64,000 bases of DNA from Bradyrhizobium sp. G127 (GTDB taxonomy: Bacteria > Pseudomonadota > Alphaproteobacteria > Rhizobiales > Xanthobacteraceae). Shown here in pieces: positions 1-7,443 of this stretch (positions within the stretch are counted from its first letter, which is position 1; each line of letters opens with the position of its first letter). Below the pieces are notes generated by a model. The model saw only the letters and a list, made by a program, of their open reading frames with translations, searched no databases and was not told the origin of the DNA. The stretch covers positions 620,001 through 684,000 of the forward strand of contig NZ_JAKFGN010000001.1 in the NCBI RefSeq assembly GCF_021502575.1. The letters run 5' to 3'. A program made the translations under genes and the position numbers.

Positions 1-487
1 GTCGCCTGAGGTGATCCATGTCTGGTGGAGGTCACGTCATATTCCTCCATTATCTTCTGCGTGTCTCAGAAATGACTGCGGTGCAGAGGGTTATGTAGGC
101 GTTCTACATGGGGATCGTGATGCAGGCTTCTCGGTTTCGGAAGCAGGAAAGCGCTCGTATGTAGCTTCGGTGGGCCAACCGAACGCTTGAGAAATTATCG
201 TCGGGCGATGACACTGCGGGATGCGACGAGGGGTGCACGAAAGTCGCTATGCCACCCCCGTGAGTGTTCGGGCGCCATCACGAGGCGATGGTGATCCCAA
301 CAAATCTCACCAGATGTAAACATCGGAGTTATGTAAAGTGTAATATAACACAGACCAAAGCGTCTTAATAAAAGGAGAGGTGCTACCTCAAATTTAGGTC
401 TCGGATTGCTGAAGTGGAAACCATTGAAATTCCAAGATTCGGCCTTCCACCCACTCCCCCTAGGCGAGGGAGTTCGTCTGCGACGAC
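1..487. other. Gene-free stretch, nothing recognised
   Basis: No convincing coding frame was found on either strand. The frames that are open give low-complexity or basic translations with no recognisable family. An A+T-rich patch near 320-370 could hold a promoter for the regulator starting at 488, but no clear -35/-10 pair was assigned. Confidence 0.5.
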
Positions 488-1270
488 GTGGGTGGTCAAG
501 CGATGGCGAGTTTTCCAAGAAGATCAAGAGCACTACCGGTTGATTGTGTCGCCTGTCGGGTAAGTATTGAAGGGTTGTGCGGAGACTGTGCCTCGGAAGT
601 GCGGAAGGTTCTTGCAGGCTACAAGTCGAGCGATCGTACAATTAACGCTGGTGAAGATCTGTTTCGGCCGGCTGAACCGTGTGCGGGGCTCTATCATCTC
701 GTTGACGGATGGGTATTCTTATATAGCCTGATCAAAAATGGGCGTCGTCAAATCCTCCATTTTGTGCTCCCTGGGGCGTTGCTTGGGCTCTATCCTGGAC
801 CTGTCGCAGTCTACGGTGCTGAGGCCTTAACGGAAGCCACAGTCTGCGTCATCCCGCATGAAAACCTCGGGCCACTCATCGAGGAACATCCCGGAATTGG
901 ATTGCGCCTCGCCTGGACCGTCTGGCGTGAGCGGAATCTTGCATATGATCACCTTTCAAGTGTCGGGCAGCGCTCGGCACGCGAACGGGTCGCACGTTCC
1001 CTACTTGAGCTCTATGTTCGGTATCGCATGACGTGGCCAGCCTATCGTTCGGAGGAAATGCATCTTCCTTTAACCCAGGAGCATATTGGCGACGCGACAG
1101 GTTTGACTGGGATCCACGTCAATCGGATCCTGCGTGGCCTTTCCAACGAAAAGATTGTCGAGTTCCACTATCGACGACTCCGTATTCTGAATCCCGACAA
1201 GCTAGTGGATGTCGCTGGGATTGATCCCCAAACGGTCCTTTCATGGACAGGCCGACATCCGTCTGCCTAA
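488..1270 (+). CDS. Crp/Fnr-family regulator with FNR-type cysteine cluster
   Basis: This is a 260-residue Crp/Fnr-type transcription factor: an N-terminal cysteine-rich segment, a cyclic-nucleotide-binding-like beta barrel (roughly residues 45-150), a dimerisation helix and a C-terminal winged helix (roughly 185-250, containing LTQEHIGDATGLTGIHVNR). The N-terminus has C20-x2-C23-x7-C31, with a further cysteine at about 120. This resembles the four-cysteine pattern that carries an oxygen-labile [4Fe-4S] cluster in FNR and FnrN proteins, so oxygen or redox sensing is inferred. The GTG at 488 is used; an in-frame ATG at 503 is equally possible and shifts cysteine numbering by five. No upstream Shine-Dalgarno sequence is strong. 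It is the first recognisable gene of the island segment, and its targets are unknown. Confidence 0.85.
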   Translation: MGGQAMASFPRRSRALPVDCVACRVSIEGLCGDCASEVRKVLAGYKSSDRTINAGEDLFRPAEPCAGLYHLVDGWVFLYSLIKNGRRQILHFVLPGALLGLYPGPVAVYGAEALTEATVCVIPHENLGPLIEEHPGIGLRLAWTVWRERNLAYDHLSSVGQRSARERVARSLLELYVRYRMTWPAYRSEEMHLPLTQEHIGDATGLTGIHVNRILRGLSNEKIVEFHYRRLRILNPDKLVDVAGIDPQTVLSWTGRHPSA

Positions 1271-1405
1271 CATTGGTGTCCATGTATTGACGCTGTATGC
1301 GTGGCTCCGCGCTCTACTCGATATCGCCAGTCGTGATCCAGCCGATCATGACGGCAGGTCTTATGACGTCGGTCGAGCGCTTATCGGCTTTAGGGCTATG
1401 GGCAT

Positions 1406-1621
1406 CTAAGTGGTCTTCCCCGTACAGCAGCTGGTGCTGCTCTGGATCGGTGGACACGGCACAGATCCAAAAGAACAGAATACGCAACAGTCGCCTGCTA
1501 GTGGTCTTAGTCTCGCTCCACAGCCTTTGCAGTGATAAAAGAACTGGCAGGCATCAGTCGGCATCGTCTCGATAGCCTGATAGTTGCACTTCGGACAGGT
1601 GAGGGTTGATTCCAGCCGCAC
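1406..1621 (-). CDS. GDCCVxC-domain small cysteine-rich protein
   Basis: This 71-residue protein has two paired-cysteine motifs, C9-x2-C12 and C30-x2-C33, followed by the family hallmark GDCCVFCSFGSVPCPP. The family is known for its GDCCVxC motif, in which some members carry selenocysteine; here the codons specify ordinary cysteines. Function is unproven; the cysteine array suggests zinc or thiophilic-metal binding or a redox role. The start is GTG at 1621, preceded by AGGAAG at a good distance, which decides the start. It lies opposite the regulator at 488-1270 and tail to tail with it. Its position on the putative island is consistent with metal- or stress-related cargo. Confidence 0.8.
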   Translation of the reverse strand: MRLESTLTCPKCNYQAIETMPTDACQFFYHCKGCGARLRPLAGDCCVFCSFGSVPCPPIQSSTSCCTGKTT

Positions 1622-1804
1622 GGATAGCTTCCTGCTTGTTGCTAACTATAACACATCTATGGTGGGCGTGCGGCCCCTTTCTGCTAGTTTATCTTCAAAC
1701 TGAGACATTACCGAAACACGCAGCTGGATAAACTGACTAAGGAATCCGAGCGCATCAGTGCGCATATCACATGGTCAGCTCCGCCATAAGCGCTGCGTCC
1801 GATA

Positions 1805-2878
1805 TCAGGGAGTAATCGCGACTTTCAGCACTCCGTCTCTCTGATGAGAGAAAAGATCATAGGCCTTCTCGATATCGTCGAGCTTGTAGCGGTGCGTGAC
1901 CAACGATGTCAGATCGACCCGGCCTGAAGCGATCACACCCATAAGGCGCCGCATCCGCTCTTTTCCACCCGGACATAACGCCGTTACGATCTTATGATCG
2001 CCCAGTCCAGCTGCGAAGGCCCCGAGCGGGATGGTGAGGTCAGTCGAATACACACCAAGGCTCGACAGCGTGCCGCCCGGCCGGAGCACGCGTAGCGCTG
2101 CCTCGAAGGTCGATTGCGTACCCAGCGCCTCGATGGCAACATCGACCCCGCGACCGTCAGTGATCCTCATGATCTCCTCTACCGGATTCACTTTCTTGAA
2201 ATCGATTGTGAAATCCGCTCCGAGCTTGCGCGATACTGCCAATCGTTCAGAGACCCCATCGACAGTGATGATCGTGGTGGCGCCTTTCAGCTTGGCGCCC
2301 GCCGTGGCGCAAAGCCCGATCGGTCCTTGAGCAAAGACCACGACACTGTCGCCGATGCGAATATCTCCGTTCTCTGCGCCGACGAAACCTGTCGACATGA
2401 TGTCTGGGCACATCAGAACTTGCTCGTCGGTCAAAGCATCAGGTACAGGACTCAGATTAACCAAGGCGTCGGGAACACATACGAATTCGGCCTGGCAGCC
2501 ATCGATGGTATTGCCGAACTTCCATCCGCCGATCGGCTTCCAGCCGTGCTTGGTGCCCGCGCCATCTTGCGAGTGGTAGCCACAAAGACACGCGTTGCTG
2601 TGGCCACTTGGCGTAATCGCGCCGGCAATGACGCGCTGGCCTTCGTGAAATCCCGTAACGGCGGAGCCGAGCTTTTCGATAACGCCTACTGGCTCGTGAC
2701 CGATGGTCAGGCCTTTGGCCACCGGGTACTCGCCTTTGAGAATGTGCACGTCGGTTCCGCAAATCGTCGTGGTCGTGATCCTGATCAGCGCGTCGAGCGG
2801 ACCGATATCCGGAATCGGCTTTTCGTCCAGAACGATCCGGCCAGGTTCGACAAAGACGGCAGCCTTCATCTTCGCCAT
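1805..2878 (-). CDS. Zinc-dependent alcohol dehydrogenase
   Basis: This 357-residue medium-chain dehydrogenase (GroES-like domain plus Rossmann fold) should oxidise an alcohol to an aldehyde or ketone. Catalytic-zinc ligands are C40, H61 (in GHEPVG) and D159 (in CPDIMSTG), the Asp version typical of bacterial secondary alcohol dehydrogenases. The four-cysteine structural zinc lobe is missing: only C97 and C99 are present in that region. The cofactor loop GPIGLCATAGAKLKG is followed by a strand ending in VDG. That acidic residue favours NAD over NADP, unlike the clostridial NADP-dependent relatives, but this is inference. The start is preceded by GGAGACGTCTC. It reads toward the GDCCVxC gene. 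Substrate is unknown. Confidence 0.9.
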   Translation of the reverse strand: MAKMKAAVFVEPGRIVLDEKPIPDIGPLDALIRITTTTICGTDVHILKGEYPVAKGLTIGHEPVGVIEKLGSAVTGFHEGQRVIAGAITPSGHSNACLCGYHSQDGAGTKHGWKPIGGWKFGNTIDGCQAEFVCVPDALVNLSPVPDALTDEQVLMCPDIMSTGFVGAENGDIRIGDSVVVFAQGPIGLCATAGAKLKGATTIITVDGVSERLAVSRKLGADFTIDFKKVNPVEEIMRITDGRGVDVAIEALGTQSTFEAALRVLRPGGTLSSLGVYSTDLTIPLGAFAAGLGDHKIVTALCPGGKERMRRLMGVIASGRVDLTSLVTHRYKLDDIEKAYDLFSHQRDGVLKVAITP

Positions 2879-3036
2879 GAGACGTCTCCTTTCACAAACG
2901 TGGTGACTGCCAAGGTGTCCATGGCCTCGGTAGGACCATTGTTCACTTCTACGCTTTCATCAGGCAGCCGTCTTAGATGACGATCAATGACTTCGGCCGG
3001 ACGACATGCAACAGGTTTCAATACCCGCCATGTAAA

Positions 3037-3507
3037 TTACTGCCGACGGTCCATCATGTTCTGATGCTGCATCATCTGTTCCATCATCATCTGCATCATT
3101 CCCATACGCTCTTCCATCATCCCCATGCGTCCGCGCATATCATGCGGTTCCCGCGTGGTTGACGACTTCTTACTGTCACCCCGCATCATCCCGACGCCAG
3201 GCATCATTCCCATGCTGGGGCCGCCCATCTTCATCATCGTCCCCATCGCCTCTTGCATGGTCGACATGTGCTCGGTCATCAGTTTCTGGCGCTCTACAGG
3301 ATCGGACGTGGAATGTATCTTCGCCATCTGCTCCTGCATCTTCTTCATGGAAGGCTGCATGCCCTGCATACTGTTGCTCGTCATGGGGCCACTTGGCGAT
3401 GTTTGAGGCAACGGCGTCGCCGGCGGTTCGCTGGGCATTTGCGCGTGGGCGAGGGCGCCAGAGCTAACGACGAGAAGTCCAGCGAGGAGTTTCGACGCGA
3501 CTTTCAT
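3037..3507 (-). CDS. Methionine-rich exported protein
   Basis: This 156-residue protein has a clear Sec signal peptide (basic start, hydrophobic core, ALAHAQ cleavage region). The mature chain is dominated by methionine: 34 of 156 residues, with clusters such as MMEERMGMMQMMMEQMM at the C-terminus and scattered His. Met-rich periplasmic segments bind Cu(I)/Ag(I) in known copper-handling proteins, so metal binding is a reasonable inference. No copper transporter or oxidase is visible beside it. The ATG at 3507 follows GGAGAATCTC; an ATG four codons upstream (3519) is less likely. Long-range helical periodicity in the C-terminal half suggests a coiled or amphipathic helix. Family not identified. 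Confidence 0.75.
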   Translation of the reverse strand: MKVASKLLAGLLVVSSGALAHAQMPSEPPATPLPQTSPSGPMTSNSMQGMQPSMKKMQEQMAKIHSTSDPVERQKLMTEHMSTMQEAMGTMMKMGGPSMGMMPGVGMMRGDSKKSSTTREPHDMRGRMGMMEERMGMMQMMMEQMMQHQNMMDRRQ

Positions 3508-3915
3508 GAGATTCTCCATGATCCTGTAGTAGGAGCAAATCTCGCGCGGATGGCGGCTTTAATAGTATCCAAACGCTGAAATCTGCCTATATCGATGATG
3601 TTTCATCTTTCTGCGATCGAAACGTTAATCCACGTTAAACACAGCCCGGTCTGCTCGAACAGCTTCGGCAGAAGCAAGATTGATCAGAACAATTGACGGC
3701 ATGACACGAGCAAGCTCGTCTCCAGATTATTTGGCGACGCCGCAGGGAGCCAGACGGTTTCGGCTGTTCGCCGAGGTCAATGGAGCGGGAAGGTTCGGGG
3801 CGCGTGCCGGATCGCGCTCGTAGTCGAGCGCGGTTGTTTAATCCGCATCAGAGAATTCAGCCGCGGCCGGTAGTTGACTGCCAATCGGTCGTCGTCGACA
3901 GGGACGGAGCTAAAA
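3508..3915. other. Intergenic region, no gene recognised
   Basis: About 400 bases between the divergent Met-rich gene and the leader frame of the cyclopropane synthase. It must contain promoters for both. One TTGAT half-site lies near 3681, but it lacks the matching ATCAA arm of an FNR box. No coding or RNA feature was recognised. Confidence 0.45.
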
Positions 3916-4032
3916 ATGAGCGTTCAGTCTGACCGTTCCTCGATCTTTACGACCTCCAGCAGACTCCAACCGCTTGATGAAAATGAGATGAGGCGGTCAA
4001 ACCCACGCCAGTCGCTCAAAATACTGGAGTGA
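3916..4032 (+). CDS. Possible 38-residue leader ORF coupled to the cyclopropane synthase
   Basis: An ATG at 3916 opens a 38-codon frame whose TGA (4030-4032) overlaps the GTG start of the next gene in the arrangement GTGA. Such overlap is typical of translational coupling. The peptide is polar with no recognisable motif (begins MSVQSDRSSI). It could be a translated leader, a small protein, or chance. Only the overlap geometry supports it. Confidence 0.25.
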   Translation: MSVQSDRSSIFTTSSRLQPLDENEMRRSNPRQSLKILE

Positions 4033-5261
4033 ACACCGGCGTGTTTCTACTGCGGGGACTGCTACAGCAGATTATCCGCAAGGGCGCATTGACCATGGTC
4101 GCGCCAGACGGCTGTTCGCACCGTATCGGCAACGGTTCACCATCTATAACCATTCGTATCGTTGATCCCGGCGTAATTCCTCGGTTGATTTTAAATCCCG
4201 ATATGGCCTTTGGAGAGGCCTATATGGACGGCGCGCTCGTCGTTGAAGACGGCGATATCTACGATTTCCTCGCTCTCTGTTTTGCCAATATGGGCTGGGG
4301 CAGCGGGCATGGGCTACAGCGCCTTCGCGCCGTTATCAGGCGTCTTGTCCGACGCATCGCCCAACATAATCCCATTCCAGTCGCACGTGTGAATGTTGCG
4401 CACCATTACGATCTCTCCGACACACTTTATGAGATGTTTCTTGACGCCGATCGCCAATATTCCTGCGCCTATTTCGTCTCACCCGACGATACGTTGGAGC
4501 GCGCACAGGAACAGAAAAAGCGGCATCTCGCGGCAAAACTCTTGCTCCGCTCAGGCCAGCGGATCCTTGACATCGGATCGGGGTGGGGTGGGCTCGGTCT
4601 TTATCTTGCGCGGGTTGCCGACGTTGACGTTACAGGTCTGACGCTCTCGACCGAGCAACAAGCATATGCGCAACGACGCGCCTTCGAGATTGGTGCAGAA
4701 GATAGCGTAAGATTTTTCCTAAAGGACTATCGACAAGAAGTAGGCCAGTACGACCGCATCGTGTCGGTCGGCATGTTCGAACATGTCGGCGTCGGACATT
4801 ACCGTGAATACTTCGAGAAGGTCAGGGACCTCCTCAACGAGGATGGTGTTGCATTGATCCATACGATTGGCCGTGCTGATGGTCCCGGCGCGGCCAATGC
4901 CTGGATCAACAAGTACATCTTCCCCGGTGGATACGTTCCCGCGCTTTCCGAGATTCTACCAGCCATCGAACAGGCCGGACTTTATGTGACAGACATCGAA
5001 GTGTTGCGTTTGCACTATGCGGAAACCTTGAAGGCATGGCGGCGCCGCTTCAATGTGAACCGGCAGAGCGTCGCCGAGATCTATGACGAGCGCTTCTGCC
5101 GCATGTGGGAATTCTATTTGGCTGGTTGCGAAGCAGGATTCCGCCACAGCGGTCTGCTGAATTTCCAAATTCAGGTGAGCAAACGCATCGACGCTGTACC
5201 GCTGACCCGAGATTATGTCCTTGACTGGGAGCGCTCGCACCTCGGCGACGTGACGCGTTGA
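4029..5261 (+). CDS. cfa: Cyclopropane-fatty-acyl-phospholipid synthase
   Basis: This 410-residue enzyme transfers a methylene group from S-adenosylmethionine to the cis double bond of membrane phospholipid acyl chains, a modification linked to acid, solvent and stationary-phase stress. It has the family's N-terminal lipid-binding region (about 1-115), the VAHHYDLSDTLYEMFLD segment at 123-139, the QYSCAYF active-site stretch (C146), and the SAM-binding LDIGSGWGG at 180-188. MFEHVG (E251/H252) and the later H278 region match bicarbonate and active-site positions. Length is normal for the family. The start is GTG overlapping a small upstream frame; ATG at 4095 would cut conserved N-terminal residues. 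It is the last gene before the island boundary. Confidence 0.92.
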   Translation: MNTGVFLLRGLLQQIIRKGALTMVAPDGCSHRIGNGSPSITIRIVDPGVIPRLILNPDMAFGEAYMDGALVVEDGDIYDFLALCFANMGWGSGHGLQRLRAVIRRLVRRIAQHNPIPVARVNVAHHYDLSDTLYEMFLDADRQYSCAYFVSPDDTLERAQEQKKRHLAAKLLLRSGQRILDIGSGWGGLGLYLARVADVDVTGLTLSTEQQAYAQRRAFEIGAEDSVRFFLKDYRQEVGQYDRIVSVGMFEHVGVGHYREYFEKVRDLLNEDGVALIHTIGRADGPGAANAWINKYIFPGGYVPALSEILPAIEQAGLYVTDIEVLRLHYAETLKAWRRRFNVNRQSVAEIYDERFCRMWEFYLAGCEAGFRHSGLLNFQIQVSKRIDAVPLTRDYVLDWERSHLGDVTR

Positions 5262-5693
5262 TTTAGCCCCTATAACTCGTCATTTTCTAGGTAACGACCG
5301 AGATTGAAATAGTTGAAACTGATGATCGGATGACGGTAGGAAGCGTAGCCATGCCGACGTGCCGCCGACCGTTTGTGAACTGGAGCAACTGGTGTGACGG
5401 CAGTGACAGAACGACCGTGATTAATAGGCACACTACGAGCGACATTCGCTCGCGATAGGCATTCGACTGTGGGATGGCCATTCAAGTCCGAGTGCTAAGC
5501 ACTTGCAGCTTAACGCCGCAATGACAGACGTGGGCGTTCGTTGCGGGCAAAAAATGGACTCCGGGGAATGTCCGCCTTTGGCCGCGGTCATCGTGGTCAG
5601 CTAACTAGCGACTGGAAATTGGCTGTGGCCAGTCCCATTGCAACGTATCTGCAACACGACAGTCGTAAGTTATTGGAGTTGTTGAGGTGAAAA
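5262..5693. other. Gene-free end of the island
   Basis: About 430 bases between the cyclopropane synthase stop and the tRNA fragment. Both strands show only short, unconvincing open frames. No integrase remnant, excisionase or second tRNA piece was recognised. Confidence 0.45.
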
Positions 5694-5742
5694 CGGTTTC
5701 CTAAACCGCAGGTCGGAAGTTCGAGTCTTCCCGGGATCGCCA
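5694..5742 (+). pseudogene. 3' fragment of tRNA-Arg(CCU); island attachment site
   Basis: The sequence folds as the 3' part of a tRNA. It has an anticodon arm with four pairs (5694-5697 with 5705-5708), the loop TTCCTAA giving anticodon CCT, and a variable loop AGGTC. The T stem is GGAAG/CTTCC around TTCGAGT (5715-5731). The 3' acceptor strand CGGGATC is followed by G and an encoded CCA ending at 5742. There is no D arm and no matching 5' acceptor strand GATCCCG upstream, so it is not a functional tRNA. This is the usual footprint left at the far end of an element that integrated by recombination in the 3' half of a tRNA gene. Confidence 0.75.
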
Positions 5743-5840
5743 ACTTATCGCGCCATCATCGCTCTGTATGCTTTTTGCGTGGCCCGGCTGGTTTGGCGGA
5801 TCTTCAGATCTGAAGCCCGCACCCGGCCATGAAATGAAAA

Positions 5841-5872
5841 GCAAACCCCGGGATGTTGCCCCCGGGGTTTGC
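5841..5872 (-). terminator. Intrinsic terminator of the outer-membrane protein gene
   Basis: A perfect 12-bp stem (5841-5852 with 5861-5872) with an 8-base loop. On the minus strand it is followed by TTTTCATTTC. It sits 20 bases after the stop of the gene ending at 5893. Confidence 0.85.
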
Positions 5873-5892
5873 AGTCGCATGATGCGGGATGA

Positions 5893-6870
5893 TCAGAAGT
5901 TGAAGTTGATGCCCCCGAAGCCGACGACGATGTCGCGCTTTGCATCGGCAAAGGTCGCGGCGACGCCGGTGTTGACCTGACCCTGCAACAGATAGTCGTT
6001 GATCAGGTGATAGTACTGGAAGCCGCCGCGCACCGACCAGTTTCCGAAGTTCTTCGGAATCCAGGTGATCGGAACGGTGGCGGTCAGACCGGTGGAGAAC
6101 ACGCCGGCGTTGTTGGTGCCGCATGGCGTAGCGATCGTTCCGCACACCGTTGTGGCGTCGGCAGTCCAGAATTCCTTCGGACCGACCGAGACCCATGTGG
6201 GAGCCGTGAAGACGACGCCATATCCTTTTTTGACGAGATCAAGAGTCAGAATCGAGCCGAACTCGGTATAGCCGCTGCCGACCTTACCGGTTGTCACGTT
6301 CGACGAGCCGGAGAACTGGTACCAGCCGCGAATGTAAGGCTTGAACTGGACCGGCAGCCCCCACGACGTATCGTCGTAGGACAGCGTGACCGACATGTTG
6401 CGCTCTGTGCGGAAGCCGTTCACCGGCGGGCTCAGAAACTCGATGTATTGACCGTCGATAGCCCAGTTATTCAGGAACGTAACCTTGCTGCCGACCCACC
6501 AGTCGAACTCGTTCCATGAACCGACGCGCGGATCATTCTGCTTGCTCCATAGATTGTTCCAGATGCCTGCGTACACAGTGATCAGGTTGATCGGGCCGGT
6601 TTTGTTTTTATAGAGATCGGCGGACAGGCCCATCGCGAGCTGCGAGGTCAGGCCGGTGTTGGTGACGTGCAGGCCGCGCGGGGTGATGTAGTCGCCGCCG
6701 AAACTTGCATCGAAGAAACCATGGATATCGAGAACCGGCGGAGGCGGCGGCGGCGCCTTGGTATAGACCGGCAAGTCAGCCGCCGTTGCCGCCGTGGTCA
6801 AGAAGGCCGCCGTAACAAAAGACGCAGCCAAAGCGAGACCGCGCTGTATCGATCTTGTAGTCGTAGTCAT
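5893..6870 (-). CDS. Outer-membrane beta-barrel protein, function unknown
   Basis: This 325-residue exported protein has a signal peptide with the hydrophobic core LALAASFVTAAFLTT, cleaved after TAATAA or nearby. A proline linker (KAPPPPPPV) follows, then alternating aromatic/polar strands ending in GFGGINFNF with a C-terminal Phe, the usual signal for BAM-mediated insertion. Two cysteines near the middle (in TVCGTIATPCGT) probably form a loop disulfide. No catalytic motif is seen; a channel or structural barrel is the most likely role. It is monocistronic, with a strong terminator downstream and a long leader upstream. Confidence 0.75.
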   Translation of the reverse strand: MTTTTRSIQRGLALAASFVTAAFLTTAATAADLPVYTKAPPPPPPVLDIHGFFDASFGGDYITPRGLHVTNTGLTSQLAMGLSADLYKNKTGPINLITVYAGIWNNLWSKQNDPRVGSWNEFDWWVGSKVTFLNNWAIDGQYIEFLSPPVNGFRTERNMSVTLSYDDTSWGLPVQFKPYIRGWYQFSGSSNVTTGKVGSGYTEFGSILTLDLVKKGYGVVFTAPTWVSVGPKEFWTADATTVCGTIATPCGTNNAGVFSTGLTATVPITWIPKNFGNWSVRGGFQYYHLINDYLLQGQVNTGVAATFADAKRDIVVGFGGINFNF

Positions 6871-7383
6871 CTGACACCCCTAATCTGCTCAGAGCGAGGG
6901 CATTGCTCGCTCCGCTTGCGTTTCAGACTCACTCGCTTTGCGAGTGAGCCATCACGTCCGACTTGCAGACTGATTGCCTGCCGTCATTCGCGTCGCGCCC
7001 TGTCTCGCAATTCGTGTGCCAGTGGTGTGGCAGGAATGTCTCTATCGCTGTCGCGCTTAAACAAATGAAAGAAATGCCTGCGGCGCAGTCCTATTCTGCA
7101 TGTCGATGGAAATGGTTGTTAAATTTCTGATCGCGACAGAGCGCAGGCATACGCAATTCAGCGTACGCGTCGTGTGTCAGCTTGATGAATGGAAACGCAA
7201 TCGCTGCTGCTGCTTTTTGCAAAGCTTCTCAGCTTCCAAGAAAGAGGCAAGCCGCTGTTCTTAGACGAAGGAATGACGGTGATGAGTGCGAAGCGAAATG
7301 CATGGGCAGCTTGCAAAAAACATTGCCATCATTTTTTTGCCAACCGCGCCTTGATGTTTTGTTGTGCCGTGTGGCGTTTGCAC
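6871..7383. other. Long leader/intergenic region with stem-loops
   Basis: About 510 bases between the outer-membrane gene start and the terminator of the next minus-strand gene. It contains a perfect 8-bp stem CTCACTCG/CGAGTGAG at 6928-6935 and 6941-6948, extendable by a C-G pair, and a nearby GAGCGAG...CTCGCTC repeat around 6891-6912. Both lie in the likely 5' untranslated region of the outer-membrane gene. No convincing coding frame was found. Confidence 0.4.
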
Positions 7384-7417
7384 AAAAGGGGTAGCGGCGC
7401 GATCTTCGCCGCTACCC
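7384..7417 (-). terminator. Intrinsic terminator of the Bug-family gene
   Basis: An 11-bp stem GGGTAGCGGCG (7389-7399) with CGCCGCTACCC (7407-7417) and a 7-base loop. On the minus strand it ends in CTTTTG. It lies 26 bases past the stop at 7444. Confidence 0.85.
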
Positions 7418-7443
7418 GCGCGCACTCTTGCTTTGCAGTGCGT

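Larger units (their letters stand above)
1..5742. mobile_element. Right end of a tRNA-Arg-targeted genomic island (partial)
   Basis: Everything left of the tRNA-Arg fragment at 5694-5742 is interpreted as island DNA. By eye it has lower G+C than the rest of the window, gene-free gaps of 400-500 bases, and accessory genes (metal/redox-type cysteine protein, Met-rich exported protein, alcohol dehydrogenase, cyclopropane synthase) next to housekeeping DNA on the right. No integrase is visible here. Islands that enter the 3' end of a tRNA usually keep the integrase beside the intact, reconstituted tRNA, which would lie to the left of the window. The right boundary is seen directly; the left boundary and mobility are inferred. 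Confidence 0.6.

Noticed and set aside
195-641. Reverse-strand open frame of 148 codons at the island edge
   Set aside because: Overlaps the start of the Crp/Fnr gene, is Arg/Pro rich with no family or ribosome-binding site.
3681-3694. TTGATCAGAACAAT as an FNR box
   Set aside because: Only the left TTGAT arm fits; the right arm is not ATCAA, so it is not a convincing site.
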